Assembly (NCBI GenBank): GCA_937949995.1
Contig: CALFEO010000040.1
Location: forward strand, 1 to 35,023
From: an uncultured bacterium
GTDB lineage: Bacteria; Patescibacteriota; Patescibacteriia; 2-12-FULL-60-25
Length of the DNA: 35,023 nucleotides
Direction: 5' to 3'
Below, one piece after another: positions 8,260 to 16,470 of this stretch (position 1 is the stretch's first letter; every line of letters begins with the position of its first letter). Position numbers and translations under genes: made by a program. The notes under the pieces were generated by a model that searched no databases, had not been told where the DNA came from, and saw only the letters and a list, made by a program, of their open reading frames with translations.

Positions 8260-9429
8260 TTTTTCTTTGGTAATCTCAATGTCACTCTCAAAAATGGCTA
8301 TTTTTTTGTATCGTCCCAGAAGTTTAAAATAAACAATATACACCAGTACGGAAAGAATAACAGCTGCGCCTCCATATACAAGAGCTTTTTCCATGTCCAT
8401 CAAAGTTATACTCCCCAAAGAAATGATGGCTGCCACCGTCGAGACCAAAAATAATTTTTGCAAATTGGCCAAATTTTTATGCTCGTTATCACTGTATAAA
8501 AATGTGGTTAATCTTACGGTTGAATTTATATAATCCAGCAACATTGACCAAGTTTCTTGCAAATATTTTTGCGATGAATGCAATGACATGAAAAAACGTT
8601 TGAATGTTTGGTTTAACGTTGGATCTTGCACATACTCGTCAATCAATTTTCCGCGCCAATCCAAAAAATGCTGCATTTGATTAAGCCTGGCTTTAAAAAA
8701 ATTGGCTTGATTTTGTATATTGATGATTCTATCGTGCATAACCGGCAAATCTTGTTGTTGAAAAAACTTTTTACCGCGTATTCCCTCAACTTTGTTCCAC
8801 AGCACTTCGTAACCTTTTACAAAACGCTCCAGTTGAATCTCGTAGACACGGGCAAACAATAATTGTTCAACCATTTTATCCAAAACCTCTTTACTGAATT
8901 TGGAATTGTTCACCACCACCAAAGTTTCACCGATCCAAACCTCCCCTTGATCCAAAAATACTTTTTTATGAGGAATGGCATCAAATTGACGGAAAACATC
9001 CTCCATATCATCCTTGGAGGCTTTGGTGACGGTTAATAAAAATGGATGTCGAGCTTCTATTTCTTCAAATACTTTTGGCCTCGCCGCTCCGCGCGAAAAT
9101 AGATTCTCCCACAAATTAATCATCTTTTTATTTAAGAACTGTTCCAGCCTTTGAGAGTCTTTGTGAAAATCATCCGCTTGTCGACCTAAAATAATCATTC
9201 CATCCTCCGAAACCCTGAAAAACAGACCGTTGATAAATCTACCGCCCAAAACATTTATGGCCTCGGGCACATATTGAACACCTTCAACTTCCATTCCTTT
9301 AATCCAGCTCTTTACTTCGGCACGTTTAAAATAGGCGGACTCCCAATGTACCAAAGCCCGGTAATACTCTTTTAAATGCAAAGTGGAGCTCGGCGCCCAC
9401 GAAGCAATATAAATATTTAACAATTTCAC
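8251..9429 (-). CDS. uncharacterised protein with two C-terminal membrane helices
   Basis: A 392-residue protein with a mixed N-terminal domain, a long helical middle (about 200-320) and two hydrophobic segments near the end (LFLVSTVAAIISLGSITLM and ALVYGGAAVILSVLVYIVYF). This layout resembles CorA-type or RMD1/DUF155-type proteins, but I see no GMN ion-filter motif and assign no family. The start is GTG at 9429. TGG-TATAAT ends exactly 6 nt upstream, placing the expected +1 on the GTG, and no Shine-Dalgarno sequence exists. Confidence 0.7.
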   Translation of the reverse strand: MKLLNIYIASWAPSSTLHLKEYYRALVHWESAYFKRAEVKSWIKGMEVEGVQYVPEAINVLGGRFINGLFFRVSEDGMIILGRQADDFHKDSQRLEQFLNKKMINLWENLFSRGAARPKVFEEIEARHPFLLTVTKASKDDMEDVFRQFDAIPHKKVFLDQGEVWIGETLVVVNNSKFSKEVLDKMVEQLLFARVYEIQLERFVKGYEVLWNKVEGIRGKKFFQQQDLPVMHDRIINIQNQANFFKARLNQMQHFLDWRGKLIDEYVQDPTLNQTFKRFFMSLHSSQKYLQETWSMLLDYINSTVRLTTFLYSDNEHKNLANLQKLFLVSTVAAIISLGSITLMDMEKALVYGGAAVILSVLVYIVYFKLLGRYKKIAIFESDIEITKEKSH

Positions 9430-9435
9430 CTAAAC

Positions 9436-9444
9436 ATTATACCA
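9436..9444 (-). promoter_or_regulatory. extended -10 promoter giving a leaderless mRNA
   Basis: On the minus strand TGG-TATAAT, with TATAAT at 9441-9436, is followed by 6 nt and the GTG start at 9429. A +1 seven bases after the -10 would be the first base of the start codon. No good -35 is seen. Confidence 0.65.
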
Positions 9445-9513
9445 CAATTACTCAAAACCCGCTTCCATCTTTTCGTCACATTCGTGCAAAAAATTCTCTA
9501 ATGAATATTTATG

Positions 9514-9595
9514 TCAAACATCCAAGGCCTAACGTCGAATGAACTATTAAATTTTTGACGTTAGACCTTTGACATTAGATTTTGCGACGTTAGAA
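9514..9595. repeat. word repeat, GACGTTAGACC family
   Basis: CCTAACGTCGAA is followed by GACGTTAGACC, TTTGACATTAGA and GACGTTAGA in the opposite sense, making an imperfect hairpin. This vocabulary differs from its neighbours. It lies in the spacer after the 3D-domain gene and before the two-TM gene on the minus strand. Confidence 0.6.
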
Positions 9596-9604
9596 GCAAT
9601 GATT

Positions 9605-9641
9605 TTGGCTAGTAGCTAGAAGCTGGTGGCTGGTGGCTGTA
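9605..9641. repeat. word repeat, GCTAGTAGCTAG family
   Basis: Near-tandem units of the GGCTAGTAGCTAGAAGCT type. The same vocabulary recurs at 17637-17673, 19126-19163, 19281-19481 and at the right window edge. Confidence 0.65.
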
Positions 9642-9642
9642 T

Positions 9643-10212
9643 TCAATAGATCTCGATCGTAACTTGTCTGACGCCGAATTGTCTGGCGCTTCCCGTGCTC
9701 GGCATCCAAATATCGATATTATTATATCCGTATCGCGCATTCATCCGGTCACGGACTACAAAAACTTTATCTCCGAATAATTCCGGAATTTTAATCAATG
9801 TGTTAACAGGCAAAAAGTTTGATGCAATGGTATTGCTTGATCCGTATAAAGCGTAATTCTCGCAAACATCATAGCCGGTGGCGGTTATACAAGGTGAATT
9901 ATCCGTCTGTCCGGGCTCGCTCGAATAAGCGGTGGCTAAAACTGACTTAACTTTTTTGGGAGCATCGGGCATCCCGCATGTATCGGCTTTTAGATAAGCT
10001 ATTCTTTGCAAATTCGCTTGTGCTTCATTGTCAACCAATTTATAAAAAAACGTACCCAATGCCATTCCGGTAAACAAAACCAACAAAATAAAAATCAAAC
10101 CGGTAAAAAACAAAGATCCTGAAATGATCAAATTATCATTCTTCCAATAAGCCTTGATTCGTTGAGATCTTCTCTTATTAAAATACGAAATTCTTTGCAT
10201 AAAAAAAATCAC
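9643..10212 (-). CDS. membrane-anchored 3D-domain protein
   Basis: A 189-residue protein. One membrane segment (about 30-52, SGSLFFTGLIFILLVLFTG) precedes a short linker and a 3D (Asp-Asp-Asp) double-psi beta-barrel domain. Family signs are VLATAYSS, PCITATG, NTIASNFLPVNTLIKIPELFGDKVF and VRDRMNARYGYNNIDIWM with three conserved Asp residues. 3D domains are related to MltA-type lytic transglycosylases and stationary-phase muralytic proteins, so a cell-wall role outside the membrane is likely (inference). Last gene of a three-gene minus-strand operon; it overlaps its upstream neighbour by 4 bp. Confidence 0.82.
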   Translation of the reverse strand: MIFFMQRISYFNKRRSQRIKAYWKNDNLIISGSLFFTGLIFILLVLFTGMALGTFFYKLVDNEAQANLQRIAYLKADTCGMPDAPKKVKSVLATAYSSEPGQTDNSPCITATGYDVCENYALYGSSNTIASNFLPVNTLIKIPELFGDKVFVVRDRMNARYGYNNIDIWMPSTGSARQFGVRQVTIEIY

Positions 10213-10400
10213 TCCAAAAATTTCAGTAATCGTTTTACGATTTCTTGATGATGTATCTCGTCGTTACGAATTCGGTCAACACTGTCATGTAATCCGTTGG
10301 TTGTTAAAATACGCAATATCATATCGCAATTTTGCTCGGCGCTCTCTTCCCAATTCAATGCTTTTTCCAAAATTTCTTTAACTTCATTTGTTGTTTTCAT
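10209..10400 (-). CDS. small ferritin-like helical protein
   Basis: A 63-residue protein predicted to be two amphipathic helices. The second contains RIRNDEIHHQEIVKRLLKF, in which ExxH spacing resembles one half of a ferritin-like (rubrerythrin-type) four-helix metal site. It is too short to be a full ferritin; a dimer could form one. It overlaps both neighbours by 4 bp (ATGA junctions), strong evidence that it is translated. The function is unknown. Confidence 0.65.
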   Translation of the reverse strand: MKTTNEVKEILEKALNWEESAEQNCDMILRILTTNGLHDSVDRIRNDEIHHQEIVKRLLKFLE

Positions 10401-10720
10401 AGCTTTAAAGTTTTTTTAATATCCACCAAAGCTTGTTTGTGATATTTACTTTCTTCTATCATTTGGTGCAATAAATCATTTGCTTGTTTTTCGTAACCGC
10501 CAAAAGTATGCATATAACCTTCATTTCTGAGCAAATTAAAATAAGTAACAACAAATTCATCTTCCATTAATATTCCTTTATCAATCTCTTCTTTTAACAA
10601 TTTCAAATCCTCTTCGGAAATCCTGGAGAGATATTTTGAGCGTTTATAGCGTTCATACAACCAAACTCCGCCGGCCCCGGCCAAAACCACTCCTGTAACA
10701 AGTATGGCTTCCATGTGCAT
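10397..10720 (-). CDS. small protein with one TM helix and a ferritin-like helix pair
   Basis: A 107-residue protein. Residues 4-20 form one membrane helix followed by a basic stretch (YERYKRSKY), predicting the rest on the cytoplasmic side. The C-terminal part has Glu/His spacing (EDEFVVTYFNLL ... MIEESKYHKQAL) like the helix pair in the 63-residue partner. The two may form a membrane-held helical bundle, possibly metal binding; that is inference. It is the first gene of the operon; no clear promoter is seen upstream, only an AT-rich spacer. Confidence 0.62.
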   Translation of the reverse strand: MHMEAILVTGVVLAGAGGVWLYERYKRSKYLSRISEEDLKLLKEEIDKGILMEDEFVVTYFNLLRNEGYMHTFGGYEKQANDLLHQMIEESKYHKQALVDIKKTLKL

Positions 10721-10883
10721 AGTATTTTTATTTTAACATCATCCCAACTTTCGCGCCAATTCCAAGCGCATATTATCGATGCAAGCATGATTCAAAAATT
10801 ATCTCTAATTTAAGCCTAAAATAACCATATAAATTAATTCTTGAACATCGCATGAATCAATAAATTTTGTAATCATTTTTTCC

Positions 10884-10913
10884 TTGACACAGCCAAATAT
10901 TCGTGATTAATTA
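10884..10913 (+). promoter_or_regulatory. promoter of the 102-residue gene
   Basis: A perfect TTGACA (10884-10889) is followed after 17-18 bp by TTAATT/TAATTA (10907-10913), with TG one base upstream. AGAGGAG (10921-10927) then lies close before the ATG at 10931. Unlike many genes here, this one has a leader with a strong Shine-Dalgarno sequence. Confidence 0.65.
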
Positions 10914-10930
10914 CTCTAAAAGAGGAGTAC

Positions 10931-11239
10931 ATGAACTGCGAAGAAAAAATCTTGCATTTACAGAATACTCCGATGCCATGGCTTCGCCATGAAATGCTCA
11001 TTCGTTTACAATCAGCTCTTTCCAATCTGCCTGAAAATCAAAGGCATATGCTCGTTATTCAATTGCTCCAAATCCACATGCGCAACAAGAATCATGCAAA
11101 ACTCATTGCCATGTGGCCGCGTCTTGAATCGGATTTTCCACGCATCAGTTCCATACTGAGCGACTATGATCTGCTTCATCTGCATCATCAAGCGCTTATG
11201 GTAATCGTTTTGGAACAAGCAATAAAAGCCGTCATTTAA
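10931..11239 (+). CDS. small helical hypothetical protein
   Basis: A 102-residue, mostly alpha-helical soluble protein (for example LPENQRHMLVIQLLQIHMRNKNHAKLIAMW) with many His and Met residues and no recognisable domain. Translation is supported by a consensus TTGACA promoter, AGAGGAG before the ATG and an intrinsic terminator 5 nt after the stop. The strong signals suggest a well-expressed single gene. Confidence 0.75.
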   Translation: MNCEEKILHLQNTPMPWLRHEMLIRLQSALSNLPENQRHMLVIQLLQIHMRNKNHAKLIAMWPRLESDFPRISSILSDYDLLHLHHQALMVIVLEQAIKAVI

Positions 11240-11244
11240 TCAAC

Positions 11245-11270
11245 CCCTCTTCTGCAAGAGGGTATTTTTA
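11245..11270 (+). terminator. intrinsic terminator
   Basis: Stem CCCTCTT (11245-11251), loop CTGC, stem AAGAGGG (11256-11262), followed by TATTTTTATT. Confidence 0.88.
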
Positions 11271-11278
11271 TTAAAATA

Positions 11279-11460
11279 GCACAAAGTTCATCAAGTCTAA
11301 AGTTCATCAGGAGTTCATCAAGATTAAAGTCTAAAGTTCATAAAGAAAGGCTTAAGTAACTCTTGATGAACTTTAGACTTTATGAACTTGTTACTTGGTG
11401 AGATGAACTTTAGACTTGACCTGTCCCGCGAAGCCGTTTAGGCGTAGTGGGATGAACTCA
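11279..11460. repeat. class A word repeat with embedded C/G hairpin module
   Basis: AAAGTTCATCAAG, TCTAAAG and GAACTTTAGAC words in both orientations. Positions 11414-11459 are identical over 46 bp to 17553-17598 and hold a hairpin module TCCCGCGAAGCC...GGCGTAGTGGGA. Confidence 0.75.
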
Positions 11461-11521
11461 TTGTAGGTTTGACGTATCCACTCGCTTAAGGTTAATATGG
11501 ACTGAAATAACAGCAAATTTT

Positions 11522-12445
11522 ATGACTGATACATCACCTTTAGTGCAGCCTCGCACGGATAATGCTTTAACCGGTTCTCCGGAGCTGATCAAACTGGACG
11601 CCGCTCCCGTACCGCCAATGGTAGATACCACCATTCGCACTTCGCTTGAAACAACTCAAGGTAAAAAAGATTATGCCCTCATTACCGGCGCTTCATCCGG
11701 AATAGGAGAGGCTTTTGCCCGTTTATTGGCATCAAAAAACAAGCCGTTGATTTTAATAGGTACCAATGAAGTCAAGCTCAAAAACATCTCGGCCGAACTT
11801 CGCGAAAAACATAAAGTTGATGTGCGTTTTATACCCACGGATTTGGCGCGGTCCAAAACACTGCCCGAACTGCCTGTAAAATTAAAAAAGATGGGCATAA
11901 ACGTCGACATTCTCGTAAACAGTGCCGGCTTTGGCAAATACGATGCCGAGCACAAGATCCGCTACGAAGATTCTTTAAACATGATCAACCTCAATTGCCG
12001 GTCTCTCGTGGCTTTAACCAAACTCTTCTTGCCCGAAATGCTGGCTCATAAAAAAGGAGCCATCATCAACATAGGCTCAACTTCGGGTTTTTATCCGGTT
12101 CCCTACATGGCAACTTATTCGGCGACCAAAGCTTTTGTCATCAATTTCAGCCAAGCTTTATCCGAAGAAGTAAAAGATCAAGGCATCCGTGTAATCTGCT
12201 CTTGCCCCGAAGCCGTGGCCACCAACTTCCAGCGCCGTGCCGGCCTAAACATCGCCGAACAAACCAATCTCAATAAATTGATCGACCCAAGCACGGTCGC
12301 CGAACAAACCATCGAAGCCCTCAAAAAAGGCAAAACTCTTCTCGTCTTAAACCAATCCTCACCAATCAACAAACTCGCCCCCTCAATCGCCCCACGCGCC
12401 ATCCTAAATCGCTACGGCAAGCAACTGCTTAAAAAAACCAACTAA
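11522..12445 (+). CDS. short-chain dehydrogenase/reductase (SDR)
   Basis: A 307-residue NAD(P)-dependent oxidoreductase. The cofactor loop is TGASSGIG (55-62). NSAG (133-136) replaces the usual NNAG. The catalytic Ser lies in NIGSTSG (about 186-188), and the YSATK motif (199-203) supplies Tyr and Lys. Residues 1-48 are a Thr/Pro-rich, probably flexible extension that SDRs normally lack; an internal Met at 33 could be an alternative start but has no better ribosome site. The substrate is unknown. It is flanked on both sides by class A repeats, suggesting a single-gene unit. Confidence 0.9.
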   Translation: MTDTSPLVQPRTDNALTGSPELIKLDAAPVPPMVDTTIRTSLETTQGKKDYALITGASSGIGEAFARLLASKNKPLILIGTNEVKLKNISAELREKHKVDVRFIPTDLARSKTLPELPVKLKKMGINVDILVNSAGFGKYDAEHKIRYEDSLNMINLNCRSLVALTKLFLPEMLAHKKGAIINIGSTSGFYPVPYMATYSATKAFVINFSQALSEEVKDQGIRVICSCPEAVATNFQRRAGLNIAEQTNLNKLIDPSTVAEQTIEALKKGKTLLVLNQSSPINKLAPSIAPRAILNRYGKQLLKKTN

Positions 12446-12448
12446 AGA

Positions 12449-12616
12449 AGACTAAAGTTTATCAAGTCCAAAGTTCATCTCACCAAGTAACAAGTTCATC
12501 AAGTCTAAAGTTCTTCAAGAGTTACTTAAGCCTTTCTTTATGAACTTTAGACTTTAATCTTGATGAACTCCTGATGAACTTTGCTCTTTATTATTTATTA
12601 TTTTTTATTTATTAAT
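12449..12616. repeat. class A word repeat followed by TTATTATTT words
   Basis: TTCATCAAGTCTAAAGTTC words and their complements flank a CTTAAG centre near 12528. Its middle part closely matches 5376-5465 and 11300-11410. From 12585 the vocabulary switches to TTATTATTT words. Confidence 0.7.
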
Positions 12617-12645
12617 TGCACACGGGTAGCCAATCATGTTATACT
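12616..12645 (+). promoter_or_regulatory. promoter with short Shine-Dalgarno leader
   Basis: TTGCAC (12616-12621), 18 bp, then TGT-TATACT (TATACT 12640-12645). The expected +1 near 12652 leaves a 12-nt leader with GAGGGG before the ATG at 12664. It is a useful contrast to the leaderless genes. Confidence 0.55.
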
Positions 12646-12663
12646 GCTGTACATACGAGGGGT

Positions 12664-13500
12664 ATGAAAAAAATAACAGGCAAAAAAGAGCCTAAAATTT
12701 TACAATCGCAAGTAACATCGGGAAGCGATTTTGTTTGGGCTGCCGTAACAATAATTACACTGCCAACCGTGGCGTTGTCTTTAACCGCTTTCAATTGGCA
12801 TCCCGCATTGGCTTTTTTGGCCGGTGCCGTCTGCACCATAATCATGGTTGTTTTGGAGGCAATTGTCAGAGGCAAAACATGGATTTTTTCCGAATTATTT
12901 AAAAATACCTTCAGTCATCAAGAAACAGCTTTTCGCTTGCTTGTGGGCATCGGCGGAGTTTTATTGATTTTGCAAACCGCATTTGTTTTGCAGATTTTGC
13001 GTAATCCGGGCTTGGACAGCATGCTGTTAAATCTGATCCTTCAAAAACAATGCGGTGAAAATCCCGGCCCCCTGGCCCATGTAATTTGCCCGGCTTTTTC
13101 CGAATCCAAACCGGGTGCCTCTCATAACATGCCTTTGGTATATTCATTGGAGCACGCCGCCAAAAACAGGCTCATACCGTCTTCGGTGTTTGGCTCCTGC
13201 GCAATAGTTCCATTGGAAAATGCGGCCGCCGATCAAACCAAAATCCGTTTAAATTTTTTCGCTTTCTGTAAACCTTGGTCAAAAAATACCGGTGCCAATC
13301 AAGATCTTTCACCGGTTATGCGTATCATTAACGCGGAATTCATTAAAAATTCCGATGGATTCTACACACCGACCATCTGGCATGAATCTTCCGAGGGCGA
13401 AATCTACAACATACTCACCTCAAACCAAAATTTTCTCTCCAATCTCAATCAACAACTCACAAAGCGCCAAGCCGAAATAACAAGGATTTACAGCTACTGA
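12664..13500 (+). CDS. hypothetical membrane protein
   Basis: A 278-residue protein with three hydrophobic segments in its first half (about 25-45, 48-68 and 95-117), then a C-terminal domain with several Cys residues (QKQCGENPGPLAHVIC, FGSCAIV, FAFCKP) that may face outside and form disulfides. No family is recognised. The start is the ATG at 12664, preceded by GAGGGG; an upstream in-frame TTG lies inside the promoter. A long class A repeat follows in place of a terminator. Confidence 0.7.
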   Translation: MKKITGKKEPKILQSQVTSGSDFVWAAVTIITLPTVALSLTAFNWHPALAFLAGAVCTIIMVVLEAIVRGKTWIFSELFKNTFSHQETAFRLLVGIGGVLLILQTAFVLQILRNPGLDSMLLNLILQKQCGENPGPLAHVICPAFSESKPGASHNMPLVYSLEHAAKNRLIPSSVFGSCAIVPLENAAADQTKIRLNFFAFCKPWSKNTGANQDLSPVMRIINAEFIKNSDGFYTPTIWHESSEGEIYNILTSNQNFLSNLNQQLTKRQAEITRIYSY

Positions 13501-13503
13501 TTA

Positions 13504-13772
13504 GTAACAAGTTCATCAAGACTAAAGTTCATCAAGAGTAACTTTTTAAGATGAAAGTTTATCAAGTCTAAAGTTCATCAAGAGTAACTTTTTAAGATGA
13601 AAGTTTATCAAGTCTAAAGTTCATCAAGAGTAACTCCAGCTTCTCTTGATGCACTTTAGACTTTTAACTTGATGAACTCTTAAGTGACTCTTGATGAACT
13701 TTAGACTTTTAACTTGATGAACTCTTAAGTGACTCTTGATGAACTTTTTACTTTCAACTTGATGAACTTATC
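13504..13772. repeat. class A word repeat, long tandem form
   Basis: About 270 bp of TTCATCAAGTCTAAAG words. The left half repeats a unit of roughly 54 bp (near 13535 and 13589) in one orientation. The right half repeats AACTTGATGAACTC and GTGACTCTTGATGAACTTT in the other, so the whole folds on itself. It ends just before the promoter at 13782. Confidence 0.75.
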
Positions 13773-13781
13773 CTTGATACA

Positions 13782-13790
13782 TGCTATAAT
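13782..13790 (+). promoter_or_regulatory. extended -10 promoter giving a leaderless mRNA
   Basis: TGC-TATAAT (TATAAT 13785-13790), 6 nt, then ATG at 13797. The expected +1 is the A of the start codon. No Shine-Dalgarno sequence. Confidence 0.65.
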
Positions 13791-13796
13791 CCGTTC

Positions 13797-15146
13797 ATGA
13801 AAATAACCCCATTTGGAGCTGTGCGCGAAGTTACCGGCTCTTGTTATTTGCTGGAAACCGAAAAAACCCGAATCTTAATCGATTGCGGTCTTTTTCAGGG
13901 CGGGCAATATGCTCAAGCCAAAAATTACGATGACTTTGGTTTTTCACCTCACGATATTGATGCCGTCATCCTGACCCATGCCCATATCGACCACAGCGGG
14001 CGCTTGCCCCAACTGGTAAAAAGGGGATTCACCGGCCCGATATACTGCACTCCGCCAACCAAAGATCTCTGTAAACTTCTTTGGTACGATGCTGAAGAGA
14101 TAATGGAAGAGGAATTCGTTAAACACAATGCCCCTAAACTTTTTTCCAGAGAAGATGTGGCTTTCGCTATTCGCCGCGTTAAACCCATCGATGATTCGGG
14201 TGCGCTTTGCTTTAAAGATTTACAAATACAATTTTACAACGCAGGCCACATCCTTGGCAGTACTTTTGTACACATCACCGATTCCCAAGGCAAAAGCGTC
14301 GTATTCTCAGGCGATCTTGGCAATATCGACACTCCGATTCTAAAACAAAAAGACAAACTGATCCAAACCGACGCGCTATTCATTGAATCAACTTATGGCG
14401 ACCGCGTCCACGAAAAAAAATCCGAACGCTGGAAGATAATGAAAGATCATGTCATGGAAACAATCCATCGCGGGGGTGTTTTGCTGATTCCGGCCTTCGC
14501 CATTGAACGCACGCAAGAGATTCTGCTGGAGCTTAACAACTTGATCGAGAAAAAACGCTTGCCTCGCATCGACATTTTTTTGGATAGCCCGCTTGCCATC
14601 GAAGTTAATGATGTTTTTCACAAATATCCACACTATTACAACATCACCGCCTACAATCAAGTGGTCTCGGGCGATGCTTTATTCGATTTTCCGGGCTTAC
14701 AAGTAACCAAATCTCGCAACGAATCCAAAAGAATCAACGATTCTCCTTGGCCCAAAGTCATCATCGCCGGCGCCGGCATGATGAACGGCGGCCGTATTCA
14801 GCATCATCTTGTCAGATATTTGGGCGACAAAAAATGCACGGTCCTCATTATCGGCTTTCAAGCGCAAGGCACTCTTGGCCGCAAATTATACAGCGGTCAA
14901 AAACGCGTCCAAGTCTTGGACGAATATGTCAACGTCAAAGCCGATATCATCAGCATCGGCGGTTTTAGCGCACACGCCGATCAAAAAATGCTGGTCGATT
15001 GGATCAAAACCGCCAAAAAACGCCCTTCAATCGTCTATTGCACTCACGGCGAAGAACAAGCCGCCGCAGCCCTGGCCACCCGCATCACCGAAACCCTCCA
15101 CATCCCCGCCAAAGTCCCGCGCCCCCGCCAAATAATCACCATCTAA
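13797..15146 (+). CDS. metallo-beta-lactamase/beta-CASP RNA nuclease
   Basis: A 449-residue protein of the RNA-processing beta-CASP family (related to RNase J, CPSF73 and TTHA0252-like nucleases). Zinc ligands are visible in order: HAHIDH (61-66), H151 in AGHILGS, D173 in FSGDLGN and H417 near the end. Beta-CASP motifs include E197 in ESTYGD and H393 in GGFSAHADQ. RMMB-type features such as IIAGAGMMNGGR (322-333) match the group. The length is typical. It probably cuts or trims RNA in the cytoplasm; whether endo- or exonucleolytic cannot be decided. The mRNA appears leaderless. Confidence 0.92.
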   Translation: MKITPFGAVREVTGSCYLLETEKTRILIDCGLFQGGQYAQAKNYDDFGFSPHDIDAVILTHAHIDHSGRLPQLVKRGFTGPIYCTPPTKDLCKLLWYDAEEIMEEEFVKHNAPKLFSREDVAFAIRRVKPIDDSGALCFKDLQIQFYNAGHILGSTFVHITDSQGKSVVFSGDLGNIDTPILKQKDKLIQTDALFIESTYGDRVHEKKSERWKIMKDHVMETIHRGGVLLIPAFAIERTQEILLELNNLIEKKRLPRIDIFLDSPLAIEVNDVFHKYPHYYNITAYNQVVSGDALFDFPGLQVTKSRNESKRINDSPWPKVIIAGAGMMNGGRIQHHLVRYLGDKKCTVLIIGFQAQGTLGRKLYSGQKRVQVLDEYVNVKADIISIGGFSAHADQKMLVDWIKTAKKRPSIVYCTHGEEQAAAALATRITETLHIPAKVPRPRQIITI

Positions 15147-15171
15147 ATAAAACACATTGCGAACTATACCC

Positions 15172-15345
15172 AAATTATGAATTAAGAATTATGAATTAAG
15201 AATGTACGTAGCCTTCGGCATTAATATATATTCCGAATGACGAGCTTTGCTCGTTTCCAACATTCTTAATTTTTAATTCTTAATTCATAATTCATAATTT
15301 GTATTTCAGAATCGATTCCATAATTCTTAATTCATAATTGGTATT
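15172..15345. repeat. word repeat, AATTATGAATTAAG family, as a large hairpin
   Basis: AATTATGAATTAAG units (15172-15203) are answered by TTCTTAATTCATAATT units (15263-15300 and again to 15340). The centre holds small hairpins such as ACGAGCTTTGCTCGT. The arms differ in vocabulary from the class A repeats. It occupies the whole gene-to-gene gap. Confidence 0.7.
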
Positions 15346-15352
15346 TCGGTAT

Positions 15353-16300
15353 ATGTGGATCCTCATCGCTCTCTTGGGTCATGCCTCAAACGGTGTAGCC
15401 TTTATCATCGATAAAATTCTGTTGCAAAACGCTTTTAAGCGCAGTGCCACCTATGCCGGTTTGGTTGGTATTTTATCTTTCTTGGCGCTAATCCTCATTC
15501 CATGGGTCGAAGTCTGGCCCCAAGGTTTAACTTTATTCTGGGCTGTTTTTAGCGGTATCGCTTTTACCACCGCGCTTTGGTCATTTTTCGCCGCCTTATC
15601 AAGAGGGGAGGCGAGCCGTGTCGTTCCCGTCATCTCGGCTTTTATTCCCATGCTCACCTTGGCCGGCACAACTCTATTTTTACATGAAAGATTAACCACG
15701 ACTGAATTATTCGGTTTTTCATTACTCGTTTTGGCCACCATCATCCTTTCTTACGGCAAAACCAACGAACGCCTCTCGCGCCAAGCTCTTTTATTAAGCG
15801 GATTGTCAGCTCTGCTTTTCGCCGCCACCTCAGTCAGCATCAAAGCCGTTTATGACAATGTAGGATTCTTGAGCGGCTTCGTCAGCACACGCGCCGTCGC
15901 AGCCCTGACAGCTGTCATCATCGTCACAATTATCGATCGGATGGCCGGCGAAGAAATCAAACTCATCTTCGGTTTAAAAAAATCCAAAAAATCATCATCC
16001 GCAAAATCAACCGGAACTTCGGATTTCAAAATCAAACCCAAAACCGCGGCGCTCCTCGCGATTCTGGGCCAAACCATGGGAGGCCTTGGCTATGTCGGAG
16101 TTCAATACGCCATCTCCATGGGCTCGGCGGCCATTGTTAACGCCCTGCAAGCCATGCAATTCGCCTTACTCGTCATCGTAGCCTTCATCCTCAAATCCAA
16201 AGCCAAAACCCTGCTCGGCGAAACCTTAACCCGCAACATCATCCTCCAAAAAACCGCTGCCCTCATCATCATGGCCATCGGACTGGGGCTGATTGTCTAA
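15353..16300 (+). CDS. EamA/DMT-superfamily transporter
   Basis: A 315-residue membrane protein with about ten hydrophobic helices in two five-helix repeats, as in drug/metabolite exporters. The first repeat ends with IPMLTLAGTTLFLHERLTTTELFG, the signature of EamA helices 4-5. The second repeat has GSAAIVNALQAMQFALLVIVAF. A Lys/Ser-rich cytoplasmic loop (about 205-230) separates the repeats. The substrate is unknown. I chose the ATG at 15353; a TTG 15 nt upstream lies within the repeat. No Shine-Dalgarno sequence is seen. Confidence 0.85.
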   Translation: MWILIALLGHASNGVAFIIDKILLQNAFKRSATYAGLVGILSFLALILIPWVEVWPQGLTLFWAVFSGIAFTTALWSFFAALSRGEASRVVPVISAFIPMLTLAGTTLFLHERLTTTELFGFSLLVLATIILSYGKTNERLSRQALLLSGLSALLFAATSVSIKAVYDNVGFLSGFVSTRAVAALTAVIIVTIIDRMAGEEIKLIFGLKKSKKSSSAKSTGTSDFKIKPKTAALLAILGQTMGGLGYVGVQYAISMGSAAIVNALQAMQFALLVIVAFILKSKAKTLLGETLTRNIILQKTAALIIMAIGLGLIV

Positions 16301-16303
16301 CCG

Positions 16304-16448
16304 AGTTCATCAAGTCTAAAGTAACAAGTTCGTCAGGAGTTCATCAAGTAAAAAGTCTAAAGTTCATCAGGAGCAACCTAAGCTTCTCTTGATGAACTTT
16401 AGACTTGATGGACTTGCTACTATTTCAGGATAATCAAGGTTCAGACAA
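16304..16448. repeat. class A word repeat with one terminal inverted-repeat end
   Basis: TTCATCAAG and TCTAAAG words in both orientations around CAACCTAAGCTTCTC. The right end carries ATCAAGGTTCAGACAAT, the same end sequence as the 4322 and 5232 elements, but the matching left end is missing. Confidence 0.7.
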
Positions 16449-16455
16449 TGGTTTA

Positions 16456-16464
16456 TGTTATAAT
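16456..16464 (+). promoter_or_regulatory. extended -10 promoter giving a leaderless mRNA
   Basis: TGT-TATAAT (TATAAT 16459-16464), 6 nt, then ATG at 16471. It follows directly after the repeat end, with the same spacing as at 13797 and 9429. Confidence 0.65.
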
Positions 16465-16470
16465 AGTTCC

